A stretch of 64,000 nucleotides of DNA from Bacillus sp. PK3_68 (GTDB taxonomy: Bacteria > Bacillota > Bacilli > Bacillales > Domibacillaceae), in contig NZ_NQYC01000001.1 of assembly GCF_003600835.1 (NCBI RefSeq), positions 248,001-312,000 of the forward strand, in the 5' to 3' direction. Below the pieces are notes generated by a model, which was given only the letters and a program-made list of their open reading frames with translations, was not told where the DNA came from and searched no databases. This document shows positions 49,040 through 57,660 of the stretch, piece by piece; the first letter of the stretch is position 1; every line of letters starts with the position of its first letter. The position numbers and the translations under genes were made by a program.

Positions 49040-49867
49040 TTATCTGATAATGTTCACTTGCTTCAATGCTTCAATAGCAATATTTTTAGCTTCTGTACCT
49101 GATCCGCTGAGGTTAACGGCAAATACCCAAGTTTCTTTTTTTGTCTCTATGAAGCCCACATACCAGCCCAATCCCATGTCCGAAAGCCTTGTTCCTGTTT
49201 TCCCATGAAGCGTGTAATGGTCCTGCTCATCCTGTATCATGATTCGTTTAACTGTTTTTTGGTTTTTTTTCTTCAATGGCAGATTTTCTTCTACAAGGTC
49301 TTCTATAAATTCAGCTTGCTCCATTGCTGAAATCTTCAATGTGCTATCAAGCCAGAATCTATCAATACCTCCTGATAGATTCTTGTTTCCATATCCGATT
49401 CGGTTAATGTTTTCTTGCATCTTCATTTCACCGATATCTCTCGCCAAGTCCTGATAAAACCAGATAGCTGACTCTCGCATGGCTGAAGCTAACGAGTGGT
49501 CCCGATTCCAGCTTTCAAATTCTCTGATCACTCCATCCCAGCGCTTTACTTCATATTCGTCCCTTACAGCGCCTGTTTCTAGTCCGATTAAAGCGTTAGG
49601 CACCTTAAAGGTGGATTCAGGTGTCAGTCTTTTTGTACTTCTTTTACTGTTATACACGTAAGTATGGTTGTTTTTTAAGTTCTTAAGTACCATTGTGCCG
49701 TCTTTGCCATTAAACAATTCTTCAATTTCCAGCTTCTTTGTTTTTTGAACTTCCGCATTCGCTGCTTTTGATGCACCTGTGAAAACCAACATGGCGGAGA
49801 CGAAAAAGAGTATGGCTAGATGAATAAACTTTCTAATTGGCCTTTTCTTAGAGTCGTACATTTTCAA
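49040..49867 (-). CDS. Class D (OXA-type) beta-lactamase
   Basis: A 275-residue serine beta-lactamase that hydrolyses penicillins. The signal peptide IHLAILFFVSAMLVFTGASKA ends near AxA. Active-site motifs in order: S-T-F-K (PESTFKVP, nucleophile Ser), S-A-I in the SxV position (RESAIWFYQD), YGN (RIGYGNKNL), FWL with the Trp that stabilises carboxy-lysine, and KTG (LHGKTGT). This matches the chromosomal Bacillus class D enzymes (BPU-1/BSU-1 type). TTG 49867 is chosen, AAGGAGG 8 nt upstream; ATG 49861 is an alternative. It is divergent from a MocR regulator. Confidence 0.9.
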   Translation of the reverse strand: MKMYDSKKRPIRKFIHLAILFFVSAMLVFTGASKAANAEVQKTKKLEIEELFNGKDGTMVLKNLKNNHTYVYNSKRSTKRLTPESTFKVPNALIGLETGAVRDEYEVKRWDGVIREFESWNRDHSLASAMRESAIWFYQDLARDIGEMKMQENINRIGYGNKNLSGGIDRFWLDSTLKISAMEQAEFIEDLVEENLPLKKKNQKTVKRIMIQDEQDHYTLHGKTGTRLSDMGLGWYVGFIETKKETWVFAVNLSGSGTEAKNIAIEALKQVNIIR

Positions 49868-50006
49868 TGTGATTTCCTCCTTTTTTACTGAAGTTACATG
49901 CCCCTTCTGGTAATTTATACTATAGGGAAATCTTCTTTCATGGTAGAGGCTAAAAATGTCATCTGTGCCCATACAGATGGCGAAGATGGAGGGCTTTATA
50001 GAGATG

Positions 50007-51349
50007 AAATACGAAGAGATTATAAATGAAATTCAGAGTAGAGTAGCCGATGGCCGGCTTAAGCCTGGTGAGAAGTTGCCCTCTATTCGTTCACTTTCAG
50101 AAGAGTTTAGCTGTAGCATTAACACAATTATTAAAGCCTACAATGAACTAGAAAAAGCGCATAAAATTTATTCAGTTCCCAAAAGTGGTTATTTTCTTGT
50201 AGGCAGCCAGAACTTGGCGTCTAATCCTCCGCAGGAATTCATTGATTTCTCATCCGCTGGTCCTGATAAATGGCAGATGCCTTACCGCGATTATCAGCAC
50301 TGTATTAACCAGGCCATTGAACTATACAAGGAAGAAATGTTTCAATACGCAGAACCTCTTGGCCTACCGTCACTGCGCTATCAGCTTTCCAGGCAGCTGC
50401 AAGAGCTGCAAGTTTTCACGCCCCCGGAAAGAATTTGTGTGGTCTCTGGCTCCCAGCAGGCTCTTGATATTCTTGTAGCTCTCCCCTTTCCAAATGGAAA
50501 AGAGGAAATCTGTGTGGAGCAGCCGACCCATTTCAGCTTTATTGATTCTATTTGCTCCCGTGGCTTACAGGCAATTGGAATAGAGATGACAAGGGATGGT
50601 ATTGATCTAGCATATTTAGAAAAAGTATTCAAAGAAAGGCCAATTAAATTTTTCTATACCGTCTCTAGATTTCAAAATCCTACTGGATACAGCTATACGA
50701 ACAAGGAAAAAAAGAAAATTGTGGAATTGGCACAAAGATATGATGTATTCATCATTGAGGATGATTACATGGGAGATCTTGACACAAGAAAAAAGGCTGA
50801 TCCTATGTTTGCGTATGATCCGTCCGGTAGAGTTATTTATACAAAAAGTTTTTCAAAAGTCCTATTACCCGGCTTGAGACTGGGAGCAGCCGTCCTGCCA
50901 GATGCCCTTCTAGGATTATTTGCGAAAGCTAAATTTGCTGCGGATGTTCATACCCCTGTACTGACCCAAGGTGCATTAGAAATTTATCTTCAAAGCGGGA
51001 TGTATAATGCTCACATTGAGGGCTTAGGAAAGTCTATAAAAGAAAAGGAAAGATACTTAAACAAGCGTTTCGTAACTATCTTCCAAACGAGGTAGTATTC
51101 ACTGGTGCTGACTCCGGTTTTTATTCTACCATTCAATTGCCTTCTCATATGAAAGCAGCACACCTCGTCCATGGCCTCAAGAAAAAGAATGTGCTTGTCC
51201 AAGATGCGACCGGAATGTATCTCCCCTTGTATAAAAAGGAGAATGTCATCCGCTTGAGTGTTTCTCAAGTAGAGGATAAAAAGATTGAGGACGGGATTAG
51301 GAAGATTGGAGAGGAAATAGGTTTGCTTGTAAGTTCAGGTAAAAGCTAG
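50007..51349 (+). CDS. MocR-type regulator (frameshifted at 51068-51070)
   Basis: A GntR-HTH/aminotransferase-fold regulator of about 448 residues. The wHTH is EIINEIQSRVADGRLKPGEK and LPSIRSLSEEFSCSINTIIKAYNELE. The aminotransferase domain has the PLP-lysine motif YTKSFSKVLLPGLRLGA and FIIEDDYMGDL. The frame breaks at a T3 run; one extra T joins LNKRFRNYLPNEVVFTGAD to the C-terminal part (HLVHGLKKKNVLVQDATGMYL). ATG 50007 has GGAGGG 10 nt upstream. It is divergent from the beta-lactamase with 139 nt between starts, so it may control that gene. Confidence 0.87.
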
Positions 51350-51402
51350 CTTCAATCAATTTCGTCGAACATAGGCGTACGTAGTGTTGATAAACTAGAA
51401 AG

Positions 51403-51432
51403 AAAAAAGATTGCTTAACAGCAATCTTTTTT
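51403..51432. terminator. Bidirectional terminator
   Basis: AAAAAAGATTGC / GCAATCTTTTTT (12 bp, loop TTAACA) lies between the convergent MocR and AraC-type genes, ending 7 nt before the latter's stop. Confidence 0.92.
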
Positions 51433-51438
51433 CTTTCC

Positions 51439-52311
51439 TTATTTGACCGCAATCCAAATTTCTGAGTAATAATCTGGACTTGTTGGATTTCCAGCTGAAT
51501 AGACTTCTAATTCTGGCGCACCCGCATGCTCATAGCCGCTGGAGGGAAACCATTCCGAGAAAATTTGCTTCCAAGCATTTTGCATGGAATGAGGCATAGG
51601 GCCATGCACTTCGAATATCGCCCATTTGGCTGCCGGGATTTCCATGCTCAAAAAGTTGCCAGGCTTATCAGATGCATGGCCTTCACAAGCAGCAGCAATC
51701 CAGTATTCCATGCTGTCAGGCTTTGTATTGCGCTTATCTACACATATACCAAGAATCCCTTTAATATCGCCGTCATTTAATTCAAGAAGTTTGTCAGCCG
51801 TTCCGTCATTGTTCGCTTTATCCCACATCTTTGGAATGGCGATAAGATTTTTTCCATCCTCTAAAGATAACTCCTTCTTTACCCCTGTCACGTGGAAACT
51901 TTCTTTTTTTACAATTGAATATTGCATGGGTTCTGCTCCTTTCAGACTCACCTGAATTGTCAGGCGGTTATAAGATTTCAGCTTTCCTCTAAAGTTTCTT
52001 GCTTCAGTTGGCGTCATGCCATGCTGCCTGCGAAAAGCTTTAGCAAAGGATTCGGGAGTTTCATATCCATACTTGTAGGCCAGATCAATGACCTTGCTGT
52101 CAGTTTGGGTCAGCTCCTGTGCCGCCAGTGTCAAACGTCTGCCTCTGATATACTCTCCAACTGCCATATCCGTCAAAATGGCGAATGTGCGCTGGAAATG
52201 ATAAGCAGACGCATTCGCTTCTTCTGCCACCCTTTCGATTGAAAGGTCACTATCGAGCAAATGCTCTTCAATATAATCGATTGCCTTCTGCAGCGATACG
52301 ATCCATGCCAT
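51439..52311 (-). CDS. AraC-family regulator with GyrI-like effector domain
   Basis: 290 residues. The N-terminal double HTH is LSIERVAEEANASAYHFQRT and VIDLAYKYGYETPESFAKAF, then RRQHGMTPTEAR. A C-terminal GyrI/BmrR-like ligand-binding domain (~125-290) follows: GVKKELSLEDGKNLIAIPKM ... MSMEIPAAKWAIFEVHGPMP-like core and PELEVYSAG. This layout is that of Rob/SoxS-like and TipAS-type drug-responsive regulators. The start ATG 52311 (MAWIVSLQKAIDYIEEHL) has AAGGGAG 11 nt upstream; ATG 52320 is possible. Ligand and targets are unknown. Confidence 0.88.
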   Translation of the reverse strand: MAWIVSLQKAIDYIEEHLLDSDLSIERVAEEANASAYHFQRTFAILTDMAVGEYIRGRRLTLAAQELTQTDSKVIDLAYKYGYETPESFAKAFRRQHGMTPTEARNFRGKLKSYNRLTIQVSLKGAEPMQYSIVKKESFHVTGVKKELSLEDGKNLIAIPKMWDKANNDGTADKLLELNDGDIKGILGICVDKRNTKPDSMEYWIAAACEGHASDKPGNFLSMEIPAAKWAIFEVHGPMPHSMQNAWKQIFSEWFPSSGYEHAGAPELEVYSAGNPTSPDYYSEIWIAVK

Positions 52312-52456
52312 AATGTCCATCACTCCCTTGCTTCCATCTTATTCATTTCAGAAACTCTTTTCCGGTCATTTCATGCTTTGTTGTGACAGGGTTGTTATGT
52401 AGAACAAGCAAAAGGCATAAGGAGGCCAATTCCTCTATACCTTTTCTGTTAGCATG

Positions 52457-53377
52457 TTACTGCCGAAAAACATTCTTTTTATGCCATCTAAAATAGGGTT
52501 TATTTTCTTCGTAGCGAGCAATTTTCATTTTAGGGTGAAGCCTATAATTATCGTAATCTATTTCGGGTATTTGCGGTGAAATATGCAGACGCCCCCGGCC
52601 ATCAAAGGCAATATAGCCTTTGTCGTATAAAGCATCATGATTGCAACATAAAAGCACGCCATTAAACGGATCTAGCCGCTCTATATCAGTGCTGTCTTTC
52701 CATGGTTTCGAATGGCTTGCTCGTAATAATGCAGGAAGTTCGATGCCACAAAGTGCACACTTATGCTCCCATAATGGTAATAATTCACGTTTGAACTTTT
52801 GCTGACCTAAACGAATTTTCGCTTTTGCTTCTGCTTCCGTTTCAGCAATCATCGGTACAATCGTATTGCGCTCTGTTTGACGAACGATGCCCATGGCTAA
52901 TTCAAGCTGTTCGAGTTCTACTTCGTAAATATTAAGGTCGCTAATAAGTTCTAACAGTTTAATGGCTAACTCTTCATTGCATGGATATAAGTACCCTTGA
53001 TTTCCGTTGCCATCTTGTTGGAAAGGTGAATATTTAAGCGGCAGCAGAGGACGCAATGCATCGAAACTCGTACGTATGTTTAAAGGTACTTCTAATTCAT
53101 GATAATGAAGCGGCACTAAATAGCCGTTTTCTCCCCATTGCTCAAAACTTTGCATAGCAACTGGTTTGGTCGCTTCTTGACAATTTGATGAGGCAACACT
53201 GATCGCAACGATCTCTCCTTTTACGTAATGAAAGACTCTGTCACCCTCTTTCACTTCAGTCATACGCAACCATGAATGCGGGGTATTGCCTCCTTTATCT
53301 TTTTGAGGAGACCAAATAATACCTTGCTCTTTTTCTTCTTGATAAGTGTGGCCTTGCATGACAATAAAGCTATTCAT
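52457..53377 (-). CDS. EVE-like domain fused to HNH endonuclease (putative modification-dependent nuclease)
   Basis: 306 residues. The N-terminal ~150 residues look like an EVE/PUA-type domain: FIVMQGHTYQEEKEQGIIWS, then SWLRMTEVKEGDRVFHYVKGEIVAISVA. Such domains read modified bases. The C-terminus is an HNH nuclease (~200-275): CALCGIELPALLRASHSKPW (first His), NGVLLCCNHDALYDKGYIAF (Asn, second His). EVE-HNH proteins are a known class of modification-dependent restriction enzymes recognising 5-methyl- or hydroxymethylcytosine. No methyltransferase gene is adjacent, as expected for a type IV system. It is monocistronic. Confidence 0.78.
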   Translation of the reverse strand: MNSFIVMQGHTYQEEKEQGIIWSPQKDKGGNTPHSWLRMTEVKEGDRVFHYVKGEIVAISVASSNCQEATKPVAMQSFEQWGENGYLVPLHYHELEVPLNIRTSFDALRPLLPLKYSPFQQDGNGNQGYLYPCNEELAIKLLELISDLNIYEVELEQLELAMGIVRQTERNTIVPMIAETEAEAKAKIRLGQQKFKRELLPLWEHKCALCGIELPALLRASHSKPWKDSTDIERLDPFNGVLLCCNHDALYDKGYIAFDGRGRLHISPQIPEIDYDNYRLHPKMKIARYEENKPYFRWHKKNVFRQ

Positions 53378-53603
53378 ACGATATCCTCAATTCTATAGGT
53401 AAATTAAAAAATTCATTTACATTCGATTATACATCATTTCTCCTTTTACTTTCTAACTGTTCTCTTTCAGGCACCTTCTATTCTTTAGTTTTGTGCAGAC
53501 CAAAAAGCTCATAAGTCTCTCCGGACGACTCATGGGGAAAGTAACGGCCAAAAGTATCGTGTCATTTATGCTTAACGGAGTAAATTTTATCTCTCCGATC
53601 GCC

Positions 53604-53837
53604 TTAAGACTCTCGATAATAATAGATTTTTCCATTGTCCTCTCGCATGTTAATACGGCCGATGGATTCTAGATAAGTCACATTTGTAATGGTTTGAACG
53701 AAAGCGGACATCGCCCGGTCTTGAGGCAGTCTATTTCCATAAATATCTTGGGGTAGAAGATTTTTATCAGGAAATGGGTGATAATCCGAAGGAGGAGTAT
53801 CATAAATAATTATTTTCAAAGCAAAAAGCTGTGGCAA
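53604..53837 (-). CDS. Hypothetical fragment, possibly a decayed gene
   Basis: A frame of about 75 codons: PPSDYHPFPDKNLLPQDIYG, then VQTITNVTYLESIGRINMRE, ending IYYYRES at TAA. Composition is protein-like. The nominal ATG 53837 lies inside the terminator of the upstream gene and no RBS is visible, so the 5' end is missing or the start is non-standard. Beyond the stop the same frame continues with short open runs (DTFGRYFPHESSGETYELFG, LHKTKE, stop at 53478), suggesting a longer gene degraded by in-frame stops. No family is recognised. Confidence 0.35.
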   Translation of the reverse strand: MPQLFALKIIIYDTPPSDYHPFPDKNLLPQDIYGNRLPQDRAMSAFVQTITNVTYLESIGRINMREDNGKIYYYRES

Positions 53838-53855
53838 TGGATGGCCACAGCTTTT
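53824..53855 (-). terminator. Terminator of the pyruvate oxidase-like gene
   Basis: AAAAGCTGTGGC / GCCACAGCTTTT (12 bp, 8-nt loop) lies 2 nt beyond the stop codon. Confidence 0.88.
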
Positions 53856-53857
53856 CG

Positions 53858-55474
53858 TTATTTACTGCCCGGGAAGACAGCTTGCTCTGTACGAATATCT
53901 ACTAATGTAGGGGAAGGCGTATTGAATGCTTCCTGAAGAACATCGTCTAAGTTCGAATCTGATTCGATACGAAAACCTTTCCAGCCACAGGCTTCAGCTA
54001 TTTTAACAAAATCCGGGTTGGTCAGCTCCACGCCTACCTCCTCCTCACCGGCTGCTTTCAGTTTATCTCTTTCCATTTGCAGGGCATGATTATTCATTAC
54101 AATGACAGTAATGTCGAGCTCATAGCGTGTAGCTGTTAAGAGATCGGCCAGCGTCATTTCCAGTCCGCCATCCCCAACAACAGCTACTACTTGTTTCTCC
54201 GGCTTCTCAAGCTTCGCGGCCATAGCAGCTGGAAGGCCGAAGCCCATGGTTCGCCAATACCCTGAAAAGAGAACAGTCTGGTCTTTTTGCCGTAGGTTAC
54301 GGTTCATCCAGACAGTGACATTTCCTGTATCGAGTGTAAGAATAGCATCTGCATCTACTGTCTGTTCGATCGCCCGGACAATGGTCGAAGGATAAACTGG
54401 AGAGCCGGAAGTATGACTTTCCTGTTCATTTTGACGAGCCCACTTTTCTTTAGCTTCACGGCAGCGAGCTAACCAGTCGGCAGAATGTGAAAATCCTTGA
54501 AGGCTCTTTATTAACAGTGGGACAACTTCCTCTGTTTTACCAGTAATTCCGAGCTCCACGGGGATGCCTTTTTCCACTTTATCAAAATTCTTATCGATTT
54601 GAATAATCCGCGCATCAGTTGGCACATATCCTTCAGGCCACCATGTAGTGCCGGCAAGCAGTACAACATCCGCTTCTTTGAATACTTCTGGCGCATAAGG
54701 ATTTCCACCTTCGCCGATCCCCTGCAAAAGGTTCGGAGAGGATTCGTTCAATAACCCTTTGCCGCCCAGGCTAACAAGAATACCTGCCCCCCACTGTTCA
54801 GCGAGTTGTTCAATTGCCTCTGGATCGGTGGATGCACCAGCACCTGCAAGGATCATTGGGCGCTTGGCTGTTTTCATGATGGCCGCTGCCTGATCCAAGC
54901 TTTCCTGAGTGAAAGTGTCCCCTCCTTCTATCACAGCCGGCAGTTGTCTTGGTTTAACAACAGTCGTTTTGTCTAAAAGATCTTTTGGAACAGAAAGGTG
55001 GCTCACAGCTCGCTGGCCCATAGAGGTTTGCACTGCTTTTTGTAAAAGTTCAATAATTGCATCCTGGTTCGCTAAGTTTGCAGAGTAAGAGGCAAATGGC
55101 TTCACCAGCTCCTGCTGATTTACATATTGCTTATAAGCTGTCCCGATCTTATTAGTGGGGGCTTGTCCGGTAATAGCAAGAACGGGTACCTGATCAGCAT
55201 AGGCGTCTCCTAACCCATTCAATAGGTTAGCGACTCCCGGACCCATTGTAGAGATACAGACACCCAGATTGCCTGTTAACTTTGCTTCTGCTGATGCCAT
55301 AAAGGCTGCTGTTGATTCATGCTTGACTGCGATGAATTTAATTCTATCCTGCTTGGCCATTGCATCAATAAGGCCAAAAATAGCATCCCCAACTACTCCA
55401 TAAATCCGCTTGACGCCGAATAAAGATAACTGGTCAAGGATCAATTCGGCTACTGTTCGTGTCGTCTTTTCCAT
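53858..55474 (-). CDS. Pyruvate oxidase-like thiamine-diphosphate enzyme (YdaP type)
   Basis: A 538-residue ThDP enzyme of the pyruvate oxidase/acetolactate synthase family. The N-terminal PYR domain has catalytic Glu in AVKHESTAAFMASAEAKLTG. The central domain (~190-330) would bind FAD/nucleotide (MILAGAGASTDPEAIEQLAE). The C-terminal ThDP motif is GDGGLEMTLADLLTATRYELDITVIVMNN (GDG...NN). No small regulatory acetolactate synthase subunit gene is nearby, favouring a YdaP/PoxB-type pyruvate oxidase over biosynthetic acetolactate synthase. The start ATG 55474 has a GGGG-containing site upstream. B. subtilis YdaP is a general-stress protein; no sigma-B promoter was identified here. Confidence 0.87.
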   Translation of the reverse strand: MEKTTRTVAELILDQLSLFGVKRIYGVVGDAIFGLIDAMAKQDRIKFIAVKHESTAAFMASAEAKLTGNLGVCISTMGPGVANLLNGLGDAYADQVPVLAITGQAPTNKIGTAYKQYVNQQELVKPFASYSANLANQDAIIELLQKAVQTSMGQRAVSHLSVPKDLLDKTTVVKPRQLPAVIEGGDTFTQESLDQAAAIMKTAKRPMILAGAGASTDPEAIEQLAEQWGAGILVSLGGKGLLNESSPNLLQGIGEGGNPYAPEVFKEADVVLLAGTTWWPEGYVPTDARIIQIDKNFDKVEKGIPVELGITGKTEEVVPLLIKSLQGFSHSADWLARCREAKEKWARQNEQESHTSGSPVYPSTIVRAIEQTVDADAILTLDTGNVTVWMNRNLRQKDQTVLFSGYWRTMGFGLPAAMAAKLEKPEKQVVAVVGDGGLEMTLADLLTATRYELDITVIVMNNHALQMERDKLKAAGEEEVGVELTNPDFVKIAEACGWKGFRIESDSNLDDVLQEAFNTPSPTLVDIRTEQAVFPGSK

Positions 55475-55680
55475 AAAGCATCAACCCCCAGTTTTATTTT
55501 TAGTTTCCTTATTACATTGATTCTTTCACTAAAGCTTCATAACTAAACTTATATTTCAAAGAAGCTTGTTTTTTGTCTGCCGGTTTGCCTTAATTGAAAA
55601 TAATCCCTCCTCTTGTTATTCTTAGTACTGTACCTGAAATGGAGAAGCCATTTATATTTCATATAAAGGAGACATGCCTA

Positions 55681-56505
55681 ATGAATTTTGTGACATTAAA
55701 CAACGGCTTAAAGATGCCCCAGCTTGGATTTGGTGTTTGGCAAGTGGAAGACGATCAAGCAACTGTTGCTGTAGCCAAAGCGATTGAAGTGGGTTACAGA
55801 TCGATCGACACAGCAATGGTTTATCAAAACGAGACGGGTGTCGGAAAAGCGATTCAACAATCTTCCGTACCTCGTGAAGAGCTGTTTATAACGACAAAGG
55901 TATGGAATAGCGATCAAGGCTATGAGAATACACTCCGCGCTTTTGAGGAGAGTTTGGAACGATTGGGTCTTGAGTATGTTGATTTGTATTTGATCCATTG
56001 GCCGACTCCAAAATATGATGAGTACGTAGATACATACAAAGCGCTGGAAAAGCTTTATCATGACGGCCGTGTAAAAGCAATCGGGGTTTGTAATTTTGAC
56101 ATTGAGCATTTGGAACGCCTTCTAAAAGAGTGCGATGTAAAACCTGTCCTTAACCAAGTGGAGTGTCACCCATATCTTGCACAAACCGAAATGAAAGAAT
56201 TTTGTGCGAAGCATGATATTTTTGTGGAAGCATGGAGTCCGCTAGAGCAAGGCGGCGAGGTGCTGAAGGATGCTGTTATTCAGCAAATTGCTGAAGCACA
56301 TGGCAAATCACCAGCTCAAGTTGTGCTGCGCTGGCATATACAAAATAATACAATAGTAATTCCTAAATCCGTCACTCCTTCCCGGATAGAGGAAAACTTC
56401 CATGTATTTGACTTTGAATTGTCTCCAGATGAAATGAGAGAGATCAGTGGATTGAACCGCAACCGTCGCAAAGGGCCAGCACCAAGCGAAATGAATATCC
56501 GTTAA
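55681..56505 (+). CDS. Aldo/keto reductase (YvgN/YtbE type)
   Basis: A 274-residue NADPH-dependent aldo/keto reductase, TIM barrel. The catalytic tetrad is visible: D and Y in SIDTAMVYQNETGVG, K in FITTKVW and H in LYLIHWPTP. The cofactor-binding C-terminal motif IPKSVTPSRIEEN is present. ATG 55681 (MNFVTLNNGLKMPQLGFG) is chosen, AAAGGAG 9 nt upstream, instead of the in-frame start at 55594. Related Bacillus enzymes reduce glyoxal and methylglyoxal. It is divergent from the pyruvate oxidase-like gene and followed by a terminator. Confidence 0.93.
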   Translation: MNFVTLNNGLKMPQLGFGVWQVEDDQATVAVAKAIEVGYRSIDTAMVYQNETGVGKAIQQSSVPREELFITTKVWNSDQGYENTLRAFEESLERLGLEYVDLYLIHWPTPKYDEYVDTYKALEKLYHDGRVKAIGVCNFDIEHLERLLKECDVKPVLNQVECHPYLAQTEMKEFCAKHDIFVEAWSPLEQGGEVLKDAVIQQIAEAHGKSPAQVVLRWHIQNNTIVIPKSVTPSRIEENFHVFDFELSPDEMREISGLNRNRRKGPAPSEMNIR

Positions 56506-56515
56506 AATAAGCTGT

Positions 56516-56544
56516 GGCGCTAAAAGGATCTTCCTTTTAGCGCC
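56516..56544 (+). terminator. Terminator after the aldo/keto reductase
   Basis: GGCGCTAAAAGGA / TCCTTTTAGCGCC (13 bp, 3-nt loop) is followed by TTATGTATTTTTT. It lies 10 nt past the stop. Confidence 0.88.
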
Positions 56545-56644
56545 TTATGTATTTTTTCTCCCTTTATCCTTTGACATGCCTTCCCCTTTCTAAAAAATGC
56601 CGCATAAAATCAATAGAAACAGACAACCTACAAAGTGAAGCTTC

Positions 56645-56671
56645 CATTAGCGGGCAGCTTCCCCGCTAATG
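56645..56671 (+). other. Perfect hairpin upstream of ykuS
   Basis: CATTAGCGGG / CCCGCTAATG (10 bp, loop CAGCTTC) without a T run, 43 nt before the ykuS start. It may be a 5'-UTR stabiliser or protein-binding site. The motif GCGGGCAGC is repeated just after as GGGCAGC. Confidence 0.45.
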
Positions 56672-56713
56672 GGCAGCGAAACCAATCGGTCATGAATCTA
56701 AGGAGGGTGTAAA

Positions 56714-56959
56714 ATGACAAAGAGAATTGCTGTGGAACAGTCGCTTACAAATGTTACTCAGGCACTCCAGGCCAAAGGATATGATGTGGTTGATTTAAAA
56801 GCCGCTGGAGATTTAAAAAACTGCGCAGCTTGTGTAATAACAGGAATCGATTCTAATGTGATGGGTATTCATGATACCTTAACAGAAGCACCTGTTATCG
56901 AAGCCAACGGTTTATCCGCTGATGAAGTGTGCCAGGAGATAGAAGAAAGAATACAGTAA
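56714..56959 (+). CDS. ykuS: YkuS family protein (UPF0180)
   Basis: An 81-residue cytoplasmic protein of the UPF0180/YkuS family: IAVEQSLTNVTQALQAKGYD, then the CAACVITGIDSNVMGIHDT motif with two cysteines in DLKNCAACV, and the C-terminal LSADEVCQEIEERI. AGGAGGGTGTAAA precedes ATG. Function is unknown across the family. It is monocistronic with a short hairpin in its leader. Confidence 0.93.
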   Translation: MTKRIAVEQSLTNVTQALQAKGYDVVDLKAAGDLKNCAACVITGIDSNVMGIHDTLTEAPVIEANGLSADEVCQEIEERIQ

Positions 56960-56974
56960 AATAAGGTACGAATG

Positions 56975-57003
56975 TTTTCAAATTTGGCGCTTTCGGGTAT
57001 AAT
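56975..57003 (+). promoter_or_regulatory. Sigma-A promoter of the antisense (antitoxin) RNA
   Basis: TTTTCA (56975-56980) and a perfect TATAAT (56998-57003) with 17-nt spacing point toward the toxin's 3' end on the plus strand, giving a start near 57010. Confidence 0.65.
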
Positions 57004-57009
57004 GAAACT

Positions 57010-57160
57010 AAATCATCAAATAATAAAAAATGCCGTCCCCAATGCTGGTAACATTGAGAACGGCCATGCAATAGCAGGTTCCCTCTAAGGGGATCAGCGC
57101 TTACACAGGCCAAAGCCGCCCGAGTCCGCTAAGCTCAAGGGCGGTTTTAGTCTTTTTTGT
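57010..57160 (+). ncRNA. Putative type I antitoxin RNA, antisense to a holin-like toxin
   Basis: The interval from the predicted start to the terminator (stem 57112-57121 / 57139-57148, then AGTCTTTTTTG) holds no ORF but is highly structured: GCCGT...ACGGC with internal CAATG/CATTG, and GGTTCCC/GGGGATC. Its 3' end overlaps the last codons of the minus-strand toxin ORF, giving tail-to-tail complementarity as in bsrG/SR4, bsrE/SR5 and txpA/RatA. Base pairing should block or degrade the toxin mRNA. Confidence 0.65.
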
Positions 57161-57227
57161 TTGACAGAATTAGCACAACCAATCCCGCGAACGAGATCAT
57201 TAAAGTTAACGCCTCATAGACTGTCAT
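57147..57227 (-). CDS. Holin-like type I toxin peptide
   Basis: A 26-residue hydrophobic peptide: MTVYEALTLMISFAGLVVLI then LSNKKD. The MTVYEAL start, one membrane helix and basic tail define the putative holin-like toxin family (Hol_Tox; BsrE/BsrG/TxpA relatives). GGAGGGAGGTG lies 7 nt before the ATG. The leader upstream contains CACTCCTCC, complementary to that site, so translation is probably masked until the mRNA is processed. It inserts in the membrane when not silenced by the antisense RNA. Confidence 0.85.
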   Translation of the reverse strand: MTVYEALTLMISFAGLVVLILSNKKD

Positions 57228-57311
57228 ACGGCAACACCTCCCTCCTTGTAAATTAAACACTTGGAGGAGTGCGCCGACCACCCTTGAGAAACCTATTCTA
57301 TTGCCTCCGTT

Positions 57312-57317
57312 ATTATA
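57312..57317 (-). promoter_or_regulatory. Toxin promoter, perfect -10
   Basis: On the minus strand TATAAT, preceded by TGC, gives an extended -10-like promoter with a start near 57305. This leaves a leader of about 78 nt carrying the anti-SD sequence CACTCCTCC. Confidence 0.6.
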
Positions 57318-57596
57318 GCATATTGCTGCAGCATTAAAATACAGTTTGGTTAAAACAGTCTTACATACCCACATATCAAGGTAAATAAAAGAATCTTCTT
57401 TTAAATAAAGGAGGGAAAACATGCTAGGGGATAAATGATTGGGCTTCCAGAAAAAGAACATGGAGGTGAAATCCACTGTAGAAGCCCTTTTTAGTATGTG
57501 CATGAGATTATTTAAAGGCAGAAATCTAAAAAAATTAAGAGAAAGATAGTAAACATTACATGGTTGCTCATTGCTGCGAGCAAGTAATAATAAGGG

Positions 57597-57637
57597 AAAA
57601 ACGAACGCTCCATAATCGGTATGGAGCGTTCGTTTTT
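57597..57637. terminator. Bidirectional terminator before fhs
   Basis: An 18-bp perfect stem (57597-57614 / 57620-57637, core ACGAACGCTCCATA) with loop ATCGG and A/T tracts at both ends. It terminates fhs on the minus strand. Confidence 0.95.
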
Positions 57638-57660
57638 GTGAATGAAGTGGAAAGTGCCCC

